Shown piece after piece: positions 1 through 7,865 of a stretch of 38,793 bases of DNA (positions are counted from its first letter, which is position 1; every line of letters begins with the position of its first letter). The position numbers and the translations under genes were made by a program. The stretch spans positions 1 through 38,793 of the forward strand of contig NZ_BNBM01000010.1 in NCBI RefSeq assembly GCF_014655715.1. The letters are read 5' to 3'. The notes beneath the pieces are model-generated. The model made no database searches, had not been told where the DNA came from, and saw only the letters and a program-made list of their open reading frames with translations. This DNA is from Streptomyces lanatus (GTDB taxonomy: Bacteria > Actinomycetota > Actinomycetes > Streptomycetales > Streptomycetaceae).

Positions 1-1025
1 AGGTCGCCGAGCTGTACTCGTCCTCGAAGGCGATCCTGAAGGAGGCCGGGTACGTCGGCGCGGGCACGGTGGAGTTCCTGGTTGGCCTGGACGGCACGAT
101 CTCCTTCCTGGAGGTCAACACCCGTCTGCAGGTGGAGCACCCGGTCACCGAGGAGATCGCCGGGATCGACCTGGTGCGGGAGATGTTCCGCATCGCCGAC
201 GGTGAGGAACTCGGCTACGGCGACCCGGTCCTGCGCGGGCACTCCTTCGAGTTCCGCATCAACGGCGAGGACCCCGGCCGAGGCTTCCTCCCCGCCCCCG
301 GCACCGTCACGACCTTCGCCCCGCCGTCCGGTCCGGGTGTCCGCCTGGACGCCGGTGTCGAGTCCGGCAGCGTGATCGGCCCGGCCTGGGACTCCCTGCT
401 CGCCAAGCTCATCGTCACCGGCGCCACCCGCGAACAGGCCCTCCAGCGCGCCGCCCGCGCCCTGGCCGAGTTCCAGGTCGAGGGCATGGCCACCGCCATC
501 CCCTTCCACCGCGCCGTCGTCACCGACCCGGCGTTCGCACCGGAGCTGACCGGCAGCGAGGACCCCTTCACGGTCCACACCCGCTGGATCGAGACCGAGT
601 TCGTCAACGAGATCCCGGCCTTCGCCGCCCCGGCCGACACCGAGGCCGAGGACGACAAGGACCGCGAGACCATCGTGGTCGAGGTCGGCGGCAAGCGCCT
701 TGAGGTCTCCCTCCCGTCCTCCCTCGGCATGACCCTGGCCCGCACCGGCCTCGCCGCAGGGGCCAAGCCCAAGCGCCGGGCCTCGAAGAAGTCGGGCCCG
801 GCCGCCTCCGGCGACACCCTCGCCTCCCCCATGCAGGGCACCATCGTCAAGGTCGCCGTCGAGGAAGGCCAAGAGGTCAAGGAGGGCGACCTCATCGTCG
901 TACTCGAAGCCATGAAGATGGAACAGCCCCTCAACGCGCACAAGTCCGGCACCATCAAGGGCCTGTCCGCCGAGGTCGGCGCCTCCCTCACCTCCGGCGC
1001 CCCCATCTGCGAGATCAAGGACTGA
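1..1025 (+). CDS. accA2: Acyl-CoA carboxylase biotinylated alpha subunit, 3' part
   Basis: This is the C-terminal part, about 340 residues, of a fused biotin carboxylase and biotin carboxyl carrier protein; the 5' end lies outside the window and the reading frame is already open at base 3. It would supply carboxybiotin to acetyl- or propionyl-CoA carboxylase for malonyl- or methylmalonyl-CoA. The biotin carboxylase core motif FLEVNTRLQVEHPVTE is seen near the start, followed by the carboxylase C-terminal domain (FEFRINGEDPGRGFLPAPGT). After an acidic and then a Lys/Ala-rich linker comes the lipoyl/biotinyl domain with EAMKME, whose Lys carries biotin, close to the C terminus. Streptomyces have nearly identical accA1 and accA2 copies; accA2 is chosen because of the neighbouring gene order, which is an inference. 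Confidence 0.93.
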   Translation, partial: VAELYSSSKAILKEAGYVGAGTVEFLVGLDGTISFLEVNTRLQVEHPVTEEIAGIDLVREMFRIADGEELGYGDPVLRGHSFEFRINGEDPGRGFLPAPGTVTTFAPPSGPGVRLDAGVESGSVIGPAWDSLLAKLIVTGATREQALQRAARALAEFQVEGMATAIPFHRAVVTDPAFAPELTGSEDPFTVHTRWIETEFVNEIPAFAAPADTEAEDDKDRETIVVEVGGKRLEVSLPSSLGMTLARTGLAAGAKPKRRASKKSGPAASGDTLASPMQGTIVKVAVEEGQEVKEGDLIVVLEAMKMEQPLNAHKSGTIKGLSAEVGASLTSGAPICEIKD

Positions 1026-1043
1026 GCCGTACGGCATCCCGGG

Positions 1044-1084
1044 GCGCCCGGCGGACTGAGCGATCAGCCCGCCGGGCGCTTCCT
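1044..1084 (+). terminator. Terminator after the carboxylase gene
   Basis: An 11-bp perfect GC stem (1044-1054 with 1069-1079) has an inner CTGA/TCAG pairing in the loop and is followed by TTCCTT. It lies 19 bp after the carboxylase stop and before the TetR gene, so it most likely ends the carboxylase transcript. Confidence 0.75.
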
Positions 1085-1134
1085 TGCTCGGCGTCCGGCA
1101 TGCTGGACCCACGCAACAAGTGAAGGAAGGGCAG

Positions 1135-1713
1135 GTGAGCCCCATGGCCCAGCCGCCGGCCGGTCTGCGCGCGGACGCCCGCCGCAACTATGAGCGCCTG
1201 CTCACCGAGGCCCGCTCCGCCTTCGCCGAGCACGGCACGGACGCGTCGCTGGAGGATGTGGCGCGGCGGGCGGGCGTGGGGATCGGCACGCTGTACCGGC
1301 ACTTCCCCAACCGCGACGCCCTGCTGAGCGCCGTCTTCGAGGGCACGGCCGCCGATCTGCTGGCCCGCTCCCGCGAACTCCTGCAAGCCCCGGAGCCCTG
1401 CGCGGCCCTGGTGACCTGGCTGCGCGAGATGGTCACCCACGCCGGCGAGTACCGGGGTCTGGCCCACGCTCTGATGTCCGCCTCGGACAACAACTCCTCG
1501 GCACTGGGCCGGTGCAGCGGCCCGATCAGGGAGGCGGGCGGGGCGCTGCTGGCGAGGGCCCAGGGGGCGGGCGCGGTCCGCCCCGACGTGGAGATCAACG
1601 ATCTCCTCCAGCTGACCCACGCGATCGCGTTGGCGGCGGAGGAGACGCCGGGGGATCCGGATGTGGCGGACAGGCTGCTGAACCTGACGCTGAGGGGACT
1701 GCGGGCCGGTTAG
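1135..1713 (+). CDS. TetR-family transcriptional regulator
   Basis: A one-component repressor of about 192 residues. The N-terminal helix-turn-helix is clear: DARRNYERLLTEARSAFAEH leads into TDASLEDVARRAGVGIGTLYRHF, the typical TetR recognition-helix pattern, and the C-terminal half is the variable ligand and dimer domain. The GTG at 1135 is chosen because AAGGAAGGG lies 5-6 nt upstream; the ATG at 1144 is an alternative with a poor spacing, and an upstream ATG at 1100 has no ribosome site. The gene stands alone between a terminator and a convergent DeoR gene. This subtype is often paired with an oxidoreductase or transporter gene, but none is adjacent, so target and ligand are unknown. Confidence 0.88.
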   Translation: MSPMAQPPAGLRADARRNYERLLTEARSAFAEHGTDASLEDVARRAGVGIGTLYRHFPNRDALLSAVFEGTAADLLARSRELLQAPEPCAALVTWLREMVTHAGEYRGLAHALMSASDNNSSALGRCSGPIREAGGALLARAQGAGAVRPDVEINDLLQLTHAIALAAEETPGDPDVADRLLNLTLRGLRAG

Positions 1714-1750
1714 GGGCGCGGGGCTCTATCCATATACGGCTCAGCGCCGC
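1712..1750. repeat. Dispersed GGGGCGCGGGGCT-type element
   Basis: AGGGGCGCGGGGCT (1712-1725) and the following bases to the CAGCGCCGC near 1750 match, in reverse complement, the element near 9854-9867. They share the 14-mer AGCCCCGCGCCCCT and a GATA-like and then GAGCCG-containing flank. The copy bridges the end of the TetR gene and the last codons of the convergent DeoR gene. From memory, similar elements are common between Streptomyces genes; their function is not established. Confidence 0.5.
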
Positions 1751-2697
1751 CGCATGTCCGCGACCCGGGCCCGCTCCCGCTCGGCCCCTTGTTCCATCGG
1801 CACCGGCGCGGCAGGCCTCAGCCCCGGCCCGCCTCCCGGCGCCTGCCCACGGCGGGGTCCCGGCAGCGCACGCTGCTGACGTCGCGCCGGGACCTCGTCA
1901 CCCCCCGGTGCGCCACTCGCCCCGGCCACGGCGATCTGCACTCCCTGATCGGCGAGGGCCTGCAACTCGGTGTGGGCACGGTCGTCATGGGACGGCGGGT
2001 CGTCGGTGACGAGCCGGGTGATGACGTCCGTGGGCACCGTCTGGAACATCGTGTCGGTGCCGAGCTTGGTGTGGTCGGCGAGGACGACGACCTCCGAGGC
2101 GGCCTGCACCAGCGCCCGGTCGACGGACGCGGAGAGCATGTTGGACGTGGACAGTCCGCGCTCGGCGGTGAGCCCGCTCCCGGAGAGGAAGGCCCGGGAC
2201 ACCCGCAGCCCTTGCAGTGACTGCTCGGCACCGCTGCCCACCAGGGCGTAGTTCGACCCGCGGAGCGTGCCGCCGGTCATGACGACCTCGACCCGGTTGG
2301 CATGGGCCAACGCCTGTGCCACAAGGAGGGAGTTGGTGACGACGGTCAGTCCGGGCACGCGCGCGAGCCGGCGGGCCAGCTCCTGCGTGGTGGTCCCCGC
2401 TCCGACGACGATCGCCTCGCCCTCCTCCACGAAGTTCGCGGCGAGGTCGGCGATGGCCGTCTTCTCGGCGGTCGCGAGATGTGACTTCTGCGGAAAGCCG
2501 GACTCCCGCGTGAACCCGCCCGGCAATACCGCACCGCCATGCCGGCGGTCGAGGAGTCCTTCTGCCTCCAGTGCGCGCACGTCCCGCCGTACGGTCACTT
2601 CGGAGGTCTGGACGACGCGGGCGAGCTCACGGAGCGACACGGCCCCGTTCGCTCGCACCATTTCGAGGATCAATTGGCGACGTTCTGCAGCGAACAC
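1741..2697 (-). CDS. DeoR-family transcriptional regulator
   Basis: A repressor of 318 residues that should bind a sugar phosphate or nucleoside-derived effector. Residues 1-57 form the DeoR helix-turn-helix (AAERRQLILEMVRANGAVSLRELA, then SEVTVRRDVRALEAEGLLDRRHGGA). Residues of about 75-235 form the DeoRC sensor domain, including GAGTTTQELA and VVMTGGTLR. The family is usually about 250-260 residues long; here an extra Arg/Pro/Gly-rich, low-complexity tail of about 60 residues ends in ARVADMRRR. The GTG at 2697 has no clear Shine-Dalgarno site but is preceded by TACTGT 7 nt upstream, which suggests a leaderless message. The upstream region (2698-2830) is unusually AT-rich for this genome. 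Its closeness to deoxyribose and nucleoside genes makes it a candidate regulator of them, but no copy of their shared palindrome lies at its own promoter. Confidence 0.88.
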   Translation of the reverse strand: MFAAERRQLILEMVRANGAVSLRELARVVQTSEVTVRRDVRALEAEGLLDRRHGGAVLPGGFTRESGFPQKSHLATAEKTAIADLAANFVEEGEAIVVGAGTTTQELARRLARVPGLTVVTNSLLVAQALAHANRVEVVMTGGTLRGSNYALVGSGAEQSLQGLRVSRAFLSGSGLTAERGLSTSNMLSASVDRALVQAASEVVVLADHTKLGTDTMFQTVPTDVITRLVTDDPPSHDDRAHTELQALADQGVQIAVAGASGAPGGDEVPARRQQRALPGPRRGQAPGGGPGLRPAAPVPMEQGAERERARVADMRRR

Positions 2698-2874
2698 GAA
2701 ACTGACAGTAACCCCAACGACCGTCTGGTTTCAGCAGTTTGCGCCGAATAACAGAAGTTGTTCGTACGCAGGGGCGAGAAGTGGTATAGGGCCTAGTCCC
2801 GCCGCCTATGCCGTACGCATGCTCGACAACTCCGTGTGACCAGCGAGGAGTCACATCCGGCCGCCGGACGGACT

Positions 2875-4323
2875 CTAGAGTTCACCACCGGACTTCCGCG
2901 TGTGCAACTGCCGTGCCACCTCGGCGATCGAGCCCGAAAGAGAGGGGTACACGGTGAAGGCGTTCGCGATCTGTTCGACCGTCAGATTGTTGTCGACCGC
3001 GATCGAGATCGGGTGGATCAGTTCCGAGGCGCGCGGGGAGACGACCACACCGCCGACCACGATGCCGGTGCCGGGGCGGCAGAAGATCTTGACGAAGCCG
3101 TCGCGGATGCCCTGCATCTTGGCGCGCGGGTTGCGCAGCAGCGGCAGCTTGACGACCCGGGCGTCGATCTTGCCGGCGTCCACGTCGGCCTGGGAGTAGC
3201 CCACGGTGGCGATCTCGGGGTCGGTGAAGACGTTCGACGAGACCGTCTTGAGGTTCAGCGGGGCCACGGCATCGCCCAGGAAGTGGTACATGGCGATACG
3301 TCCCTGCATGGCGGCGACCGACGCGAGGGCGAAGACGCCGGTCACGTCACCGGCGGCGTACACGCCGGGCGCGGTCGTCCTGGAGACCTTGTCGGTCCAG
3401 ATGTGCCCGGACTCGCGCAGCTTGACGCCGGCCTCCTCCAGGCCCATGCCCTCGGAGTTCGGGATGGCACCGACGGCCATGAGGCAGTGGCTGCCGCTGA
3501 TGACCCGCCCGTCGGCGAGGGTGACCTCGACCCGGTCGCCGACCCGCTTGGCGGCGGCGGCGCGCGAGCGGGCCATGACGTTCATGCCGCGACGCCGGAA
3601 GACGTCCTCCAGGACGGCCGCGGCGTCCGGGTCCTCGCCCGGCAGCACACGGTCCCGGGACGAGACCAGGGTGACCCGGGAGCCGAGGGCCTGGTAGGCG
3701 CCGGCGAACTCGGCACCGGTGACACCGGAGCCGACCACGATGAGCTCCTCGGGCAGCTCGTCGAGGTCGTAGACCTGGGTCCAGTTCAGGATGCGCTCGC
3801 CGTCGGGCTGGGCGTCGGGCAGCTCGCGCGGGTGACCGCCGGTGGCAATGAGGACGGCGTCCGCGGTGAGGGTCTCCTCGGTGCCGTCGGCGGCCCGGAC
3901 GACGACCTTGCGCGAACCGTCGAGGCCCTGCATGCCCTCGAGACGGCCACGGCCGCGCATGACCCGGGCGCCCGCGCGTGTGACGGAGGCGGTGATGTCA
4001 TGGGACTGGGCGAGCGCGAGCCGCTTCACACGCCGGTTGACCTTGCCCAGGTCGACGCCCACGACACGGGCGGGCGTGTCGATGTGCGGGGTGTCGTCGG
4101 CGACGATGATGCCCAGCTCCTCGTAGGAGGAGTCGAAGGTCGTCATCACCTCGGCCGTGGCGATCAGGGTCTTCGACGGTACGCAGTCGGTGAGCACCGA
4201 CGCCCCGCCCAGACCGTCGCAGTCGACGACGGTCACCTCCGCGCCGAGTTGAGCGGCGACCAGCGCCGCTTCATATCCGCCGGGTCCGCCACCGATGATC
4301 ACGATCCGAGTCACGTACTCCAT
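2875..4323 (-). CDS. NAD(P)H-quinone dehydrogenase, LpdA-like flavoprotein
   Basis: A 482-residue FAD- and NAD(P)-binding protein of the class I pyridine nucleotide-disulphide oxidoreductase family. The FAD Rossmann motif IIGGGPGGYEAA is at residues 8-19, the NAD(P) motif VVGSGVTGAEFA near 196, ATGG and the second FAD motif YAAGDVTG near 315. The C-terminal dimerisation domain is present. The active-site segment reads GGASVLTDCVPSK, so the first redox Cys is Ser, and the C-terminal His-Glu pair of lipoamide dehydrogenase is missing (TVYPSLSGS). This matches the mycobacterial LpdA (Rv3303c) type, which reduces quinones and does not act on lipoamide. The assignment is by motif comparison from memory. 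The gene is divergent from the cyclotransferase-like gene. Confidence 0.88.
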   Translation of the reverse strand: MEYVTRIVIIGGGPGGYEAALVAAQLGAEVTVVDCDGLGGASVLTDCVPSKTLIATAEVMTTFDSSYEELGIIVADDTPHIDTPARVVGVDLGKVNRRVKRLALAQSHDITASVTRAGARVMRGRGRLEGMQGLDGSRKVVVRAADGTEETLTADAVLIATGGHPRELPDAQPDGERILNWTQVYDLDELPEELIVVGSGVTGAEFAGAYQALGSRVTLVSSRDRVLPGEDPDAAAVLEDVFRRRGMNVMARSRAAAAKRVGDRVEVTLADGRVISGSHCLMAVGAIPNSEGMGLEEAGVKLRESGHIWTDKVSRTTAPGVYAAGDVTGVFALASVAAMQGRIAMYHFLGDAVAPLNLKTVSSNVFTDPEIATVGYSQADVDAGKIDARVVKLPLLRNPRAKMQGIRDGFVKIFCRPGTGIVVGGVVVSPRASELIHPISIAVDNNLTVEQIANAFTVYPSLSGSIAEVARQLHTRKSGGEL

Positions 4324-4419
4324 TGTCCCGCACGCCCCACCGTGCCACCGCCTGGGGGCCCGCCCGAGACACCACCGTTACGGGAGGGGCGGAGGATTCA
4401 CCTGCCGTACCCTCTCCCC

Positions 4420-4857
4420 ATGTCGCTCTACGCCGCGTACGCCGGCAATCTCGACGCGCGGCTGATGACCCGCCGCGCCCCCCACTCGCCGCTGCGCGCC
4501 ACCGGCTGGCTGAATGGATGGCGGCTGACGTTCGGCGGCGAGCAGCTCGGCTGGGAGGGCGCGCTGGCCACGCTGGTCGAGGACCCGATGGAGCAGGTCT
4601 TCGTCGCGCTCTACGACATCGCGCCGATGGACCAGGACTCGCTCGACCGGTGGGAGGGCGTGGGGCTCGGGATATACCGCCGGCTGCGGGTGCGGGTGCA
4701 CACGCTGGAGGGCGAGGAGCCCGCGTGGGCGTATGTGCTGAACGCCTACGAGGGCGGGTTGCCGTCGGCGCGCTATCTGGGCGAGATCGCGGACGCGGCG
4801 GAGTCGGCGGGGGCGCCGCACGACTATGTGATGGAGCTGCGCAAGCGGCCCTGCTGA
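4420..4857 (+). CDS. Gamma-glutamylcyclotransferase-like (AIG2-type) protein
   Basis: A small cytoplasmic protein of 145 residues with the gamma-glutamylcyclotransferase fold. The N terminus YAAYAGNLDARLM is the characteristic substrate-loop sequence (YGSN-like, with Ala-Gly-Asn here). The central VFVALYDIAPMDQDSLDRWEGV contains the region holding the catalytic acid, and YVLNAY precedes the C-terminal helix. Members remove gamma-linked glutamyl or other amide-linked groups as 5-oxoproline; the substrate here is unknown. TACCCT ends 6 nt before the ATG and no Shine-Dalgarno site is at the right distance (a GGAGG lies about 25 nt away), which suggests a leaderless start. The gene is divergent from the flavoprotein gene and followed by the purine nucleoside phosphorylase promoter. 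Confidence 0.82.
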   Translation: MSLYAAYAGNLDARLMTRRAPHSPLRATGWLNGWRLTFGGEQLGWEGALATLVEDPMEQVFVALYDIAPMDQDSLDRWEGVGLGIYRRLRVRVHTLEGEEPAWAYVLNAYEGGLPSARYLGEIADAAESAGAPHDYVMELRKRPC

Positions 4858-4951
4858 GGCTCATGGGTCCCGCCCATCCCTACAGCCCCCGCGTTCACAG
4901 GTTTCGTTGGAAACGACAAGACAACGATCGCCATCCCGTGAGCTCTGTCAT

Positions 4952-4963
4952 CTACGCGCGTAG
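4952..4963. promoter_or_regulatory. Operator palindrome upstream of purine nucleoside phosphorylase
   Basis: CTACGCGCGTAG is a perfect 12-bp palindrome, flanked by T on the left and G on the right. It ends 25 bp before the GTG of the phosphorylase gene. A candidate -10 box TACCCT (4976-4981) lies 7 nt before that GTG, so the palindrome falls over the -35 region. The same 12-mer occurs upstream of deoC, adenosine deaminase and the nucleoside ABC operon. Confidence 0.72.
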
Positions 4964-4988
4964 GCCCAAACCGGCTACCCTCAGTCGC

Positions 4989-5813
4989 GTGAACGCATCT
5001 CTTCTTCCGGACGACATCCAGGGCGACCCCCACGCCGCCGCCGACGCCGCCGCCTCGCGCCTGCGCGAGATCACCGGCGCCGAGACCCACGACGTCGCCC
5101 TCGTGATGGGCTCCGGCTGGGCTCCGGCCGTGGACGCCCTCGGCGCACCCGAGGCCGAGTTCCAGGTCACCGAACTGCCCGGGTTCCCCCCGCCGGCGGT
5201 GGAAGGGCACGGCGGCAAGGTCCGCTCGTACCGGATCGGTGACAAGCGCGCGCTCGTCTTCCTGGGGCGCACCCACTACTACGAGGGCCGTGGCGTGGCC
5301 GCTGTCGCGCACGGTGTGCGTACCGCGGTGGCCGCCGGCTGCAAGACCGTGGTCCTCACCAACGGCTGCGGGGGGTTGCGCGAGGGTATGCGTCCCGGCC
5401 AGCCGGTCCTGATCAGTGACCACATCAACCTCACGGCGACGTCGCCGATCGTCGGGGCGAACTTCGTCGATCTGACGGATCTGTACTCGCCGCGGCTGCG
5501 GGCGCTGTGCAAGGAGATCGACTCCACGTTGGAGGAGGGGGTCTACGCGCAGTTCCCCGGGCCGCACTACGAGACGCCTGCCGAGATTCGGATGGCTCGG
5601 GTGATCGGGGCGGATCTGGTAGGGATGTCGACCGTGCTCGAAGCGATCGCCGCGCGGGAGGCGGGGGCCGAGGTGCTGGGGATTTCTCTGGTGACCAATC
5701 TCGCCGCGGGGATGACGGGTGAGCCTCTCAATCATGAGGAGGTTCTGCAGGCGGGGCGGGACAGTGCGACTCGGATGGGTTCGCTGTTGGCGCAGGTGTT
5801 GGGGCGGCTGTAG
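4989..5813 (+). CDS. Purine nucleoside phosphorylase
   Basis: A 274-residue enzyme of the trimeric PNP family (PNP/MTAP) that splits purine (deoxy)ribonucleosides with phosphate into base and (deoxy)ribose 1-phosphate. Visible motifs are the phosphate-binding VMGSGWAP, FLGRTHYYEG, TNGCGGL, the purine-site GPHYETPAEIRM with its Glu, GADLVGMSTVLEAIAARE, and VTNLAAG with the conserved Asn near the C terminus. The GTG at 4989 is chosen: the upstream frame is open but is only antisense to other genes, and TACCCT 7 nt upstream suggests a leaderless message. The product feeds the phosphomutase encoded next, and the operator palindrome links the gene to the nucleoside set in this window. Confidence 0.94.
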   Translation: MNASLLPDDIQGDPHAAADAAASRLREITGAETHDVALVMGSGWAPAVDALGAPEAEFQVTELPGFPPPAVEGHGGKVRSYRIGDKRALVFLGRTHYYEGRGVAAVAHGVRTAVAAGCKTVVLTNGCGGLREGMRPGQPVLISDHINLTATSPIVGANFVDLTDLYSPRLRALCKEIDSTLEEGVYAQFPGPHYETPAEIRMARVIGADLVGMSTVLEAIAAREAGAEVLGISLVTNLAAGMTGEPLNHEEVLQAGRDSATRMGSLLAQVLGRL

Positions 5814-5824
5814 GCGGTTTTTTC

Positions 5825-6006
5825 TCGCCCCCGCCGCCCCTACCCGTCCCATCCTGGGGCTCCGCCCCAGACCCCGCTCCTCAAACGCCGGAGGGGCTGA
5901 GTTTTCAGCCCGTCCGGCGTTTGAGGACGAGGCCCGTTCAGGGCCGAAGCGGGGGTCCGGGGGCGGCAGCCCCCGGGGACGGGACGGGTAGGGGCGGCGG
6001 GGGCGA
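5825..6006. repeat. Long palindromic intergenic element with 26-bp terminal inverted repeats
   Basis: The ends 5825-5850 and 5981-6006 are perfect 26-bp inverted repeats beginning TCGCCCCCGCCGCCCC. Inside are a tight hairpin GGGGCTCCGCCCC (about 5857-5869), a 13-bp stem CCTCAAACGCCGG (5879-5891) with CCGGCGTTTGAGG (5914-5926), and a further GGGGGCGGCAGCCCCC hairpin (about 5960). The whole 182 bp can fold into one nested structure. It fills the gap between the phosphorylase and the phosphomutase. From memory, elements with the TCAAACGCCGG core are frequent in Streptomyces; this copy looks like a complete MITE-like unit. No coding sequence is supported inside. Confidence 0.8.
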
Positions 6007-6067
6007 AGAAATGTCTGGGCCGTGTCCCCCATCCGCCCCGCACCACACACACGAGAGGCAGACCGAC

Positions 6068-7699
6068 GTGCACGACGACCTCATCGCCCGGGCCGAGGCA
6101 TGGCTCGCCGAGGACCCCGACCCGGAGACCCGCGACGAACTCGCCGGCCTCATCGAGGCCGCGGACCTCGAAGAGCTCGCCGCACGCTTCAGCGGCACCC
6201 TCCAGTTCGGCACCGCGGGCCTGCGCGGCGAACTCGGCGCCGGCCCCATGCGCATGAACCGAGGCGTCGTCATCCGCGCCGCCGCCGGCCTCGCCGCGTA
6301 CCTCAAGAAGCAGGGCCGGGCGGACGGCCTCGTCGTCATCGGCTACGACGCCCGCCACAAGTCGGAGGACTTCGCCCGCGACACGGCCGCCGTGATGGTC
6401 GGCGCCGGACTGCGCGCCGCCGTGCTGCCGCGACCGCTCCCCACGCCCGTCCTCGCCTACGCCATAAGGCACCTCGGCGCGGTCGCCGGCGTCGAAGTCA
6501 CCGCCAGCCACAACCCGCCCCGCGACAACGGCTACAAGGTGTACCTCGGCGACGGTTCCCAGATCGTCCCGCCCGCGGACACGGAGATCGCCGCCGAGAT
6601 CGACGCCGTACGGTCCCTCAACGACGTGCCCCGCCCGGAGTCCGGCTGGGACACCCTCGACGACGCCGTCCTCGACGCCTACCTCGCCCGCACCGACGCC
6701 GTCCTCGCCCCCGACTCCCCGCGCACCGCCCGTACCGTCTACACGGCGATGCACGGCGTCGGCAAGGACGTCCTCCTCGCCGCCTTCGAGCGGGCCGGCT
6801 TCCCCGCCCCCGTCCTCGTCGCCGAGCAGGCCGAACCCGACCCGGAGTTCCCCACCGTCGCCTTCCCCAACCCGGAAGAGCCCGGCGCGATGGACCTGGC
6901 CTTCGCCAAGGCCCGCGAGACCGACCCCGACCTCATCATCGCCAACGACCCCGACGCCGACCGCTGCGCCGTGGCCGTGAAGGAGGACGGGGAGTGGCGG
7001 ATGCTTCGGGGGGACGAGGTCGGTGCGCTGCTCGCCGCCCATCTCGTCGGGCGCGGAGCGCGTGGCACCTTCGCCGAGTCGATCGTCTCCTCCTCGCTCC
7101 TCGGGCGTATCGCCGAGAAGGCGAACCTCCCTTACGAGGAGACCCTCACCGGGTTCAAGTGGATCGCCCGGGTCGACGGGCTGCGCTACGGCTATGAGGA
7201 AGCCCTCGGTTACTGCGTCGACCCCGACGGCGTACGCGACAAGGACGGCATCACCGCCGCCCTGCTGATCACCGAGCTCGCCTCCGTCCTCAAGGCCGAG
7301 GGCCGCACGCTGCTCGATCTGCTCGACGATCTCGCCGTGGAACACGGTCTGCACGCCACGGACCAGCTCTCGGTCCGGGTCGAGGATCTGTCGGTGATCG
7401 CGAACGCGATGCGGAAGCTGCGGGAGCAGCCGCCGACCGCGCTCGCCGGTCTCGCGATCATCCGTGCCGAGGACCTCACGAAGGGCACCGCCACGCTCCC
7501 GCCCACCGACGGGCTGCGGTACACCCTCGACGGTGCCCGCGTCATCGTCCGCCCCAGCGGCACGGAGCCCAAGCTGAAGTGCTACCTGGAGGTGGTCGTC
7601 CCCGTCGCGGCGCACGCCGGTCTCCCTGCCGCCCGCGCCGAGGCGGCCGGTCTGCTGGCGACGATCAAGCGGGACCTGTCGGCCGCGGCGGGCATCTGA
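6068..7699 (+). CDS. Phosphohexomutase-family enzyme, probable phosphopentomutase
   Basis: A 543-residue alpha-D-phosphohexomutase superfamily protein of the PGM2/phosphomannomutase type. It carries the phosphoserine loop VTASHNPPRDNGYKVY, the metal-binding loop NDPDADRCAVA, the sugar-specificity region with GFKWIA and EEALGY, and the C-terminal phosphate-binding RPSGTEPKLKCYLEV. The GTG at 6068 is chosen because GAGAGG lies about 9 nt upstream and the protein then begins with the family's N-terminal helix (AEAWLAEDPDPETRDEL). Annotated relatives are called phosphomannomutase or phosphoglucomutase. Here the neighbours on either side of the pathway, PNP and DeoC, make interconversion of (deoxy)ribose 1- and 5-phosphate the likeliest job; that is inference, since no DeoB-type gene is present. 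Confidence 0.9.
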   Translation: MHDDLIARAEAWLAEDPDPETRDELAGLIEAADLEELAARFSGTLQFGTAGLRGELGAGPMRMNRGVVIRAAAGLAAYLKKQGRADGLVVIGYDARHKSEDFARDTAAVMVGAGLRAAVLPRPLPTPVLAYAIRHLGAVAGVEVTASHNPPRDNGYKVYLGDGSQIVPPADTEIAAEIDAVRSLNDVPRPESGWDTLDDAVLDAYLARTDAVLAPDSPRTARTVYTAMHGVGKDVLLAAFERAGFPAPVLVAEQAEPDPEFPTVAFPNPEEPGAMDLAFAKARETDPDLIIANDPDADRCAVAVKEDGEWRMLRGDEVGALLAAHLVGRGARGTFAESIVSSSLLGRIAEKANLPYEETLTGFKWIARVDGLRYGYEEALGYCVDPDGVRDKDGITAALLITELASVLKAEGRTLLDLLDDLAVEHGLHATDQLSVRVEDLSVIANAMRKLREQPPTALAGLAIIRAEDLTKGTATLPPTDGLRYTLDGARVIVRPSGTEPKLKCYLEVVVPVAAHAGLPAARAEAAGLLATIKRDLSAAAGI

Positions 7700-7730
7700 G
7701 CCGTAGCGAGCGAAGCGTATGAGTCGGCTC

Positions 7731-7764
7731 CGAAAGGGTGCCCCCGCCCGGGGGCACCCTTTCG
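7731..7764. terminator. Strong symmetrical terminator
   Basis: A palindrome in which CGAAAGGGTGCCCCCG pairs with CGGGGGCACCCTTTCG around a 2-nt centre, 32 bp after the phosphomutase stop. The arms end in AAA and TTT, so it could work in both directions. It separates the phosphomutase from the membrane-protein gene. Confidence 0.85.
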
Positions 7765-7865
7765 GGTGTTTTCCCCACGGCGATTGACGCGCGCTCCCCG
7801 TCCGGCCCCGTCCCGCGGGCAACGGTGGACGGGAAGCGCACCGCCGATCCGCCTGGAGCCGTGCC

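Noticed and set aside
4429..4442. CTACGCCGCGTAC at the start of the cyclotransferase-like gene as an operator
   Set aside because: It has an extra base in the centre, lacks the final palindromic match and is coding sequence.
2836..4857. A 673-codon plus-strand frame
   Set aside because: Only its last 145 codons (from 4420) are real; the rest is antisense to the LpdA-like gene.
5544..5560. CTACGCGCAG inside the PNP gene as a further operator
   Set aside because: Only the left half matches and it lies well within coding sequence.
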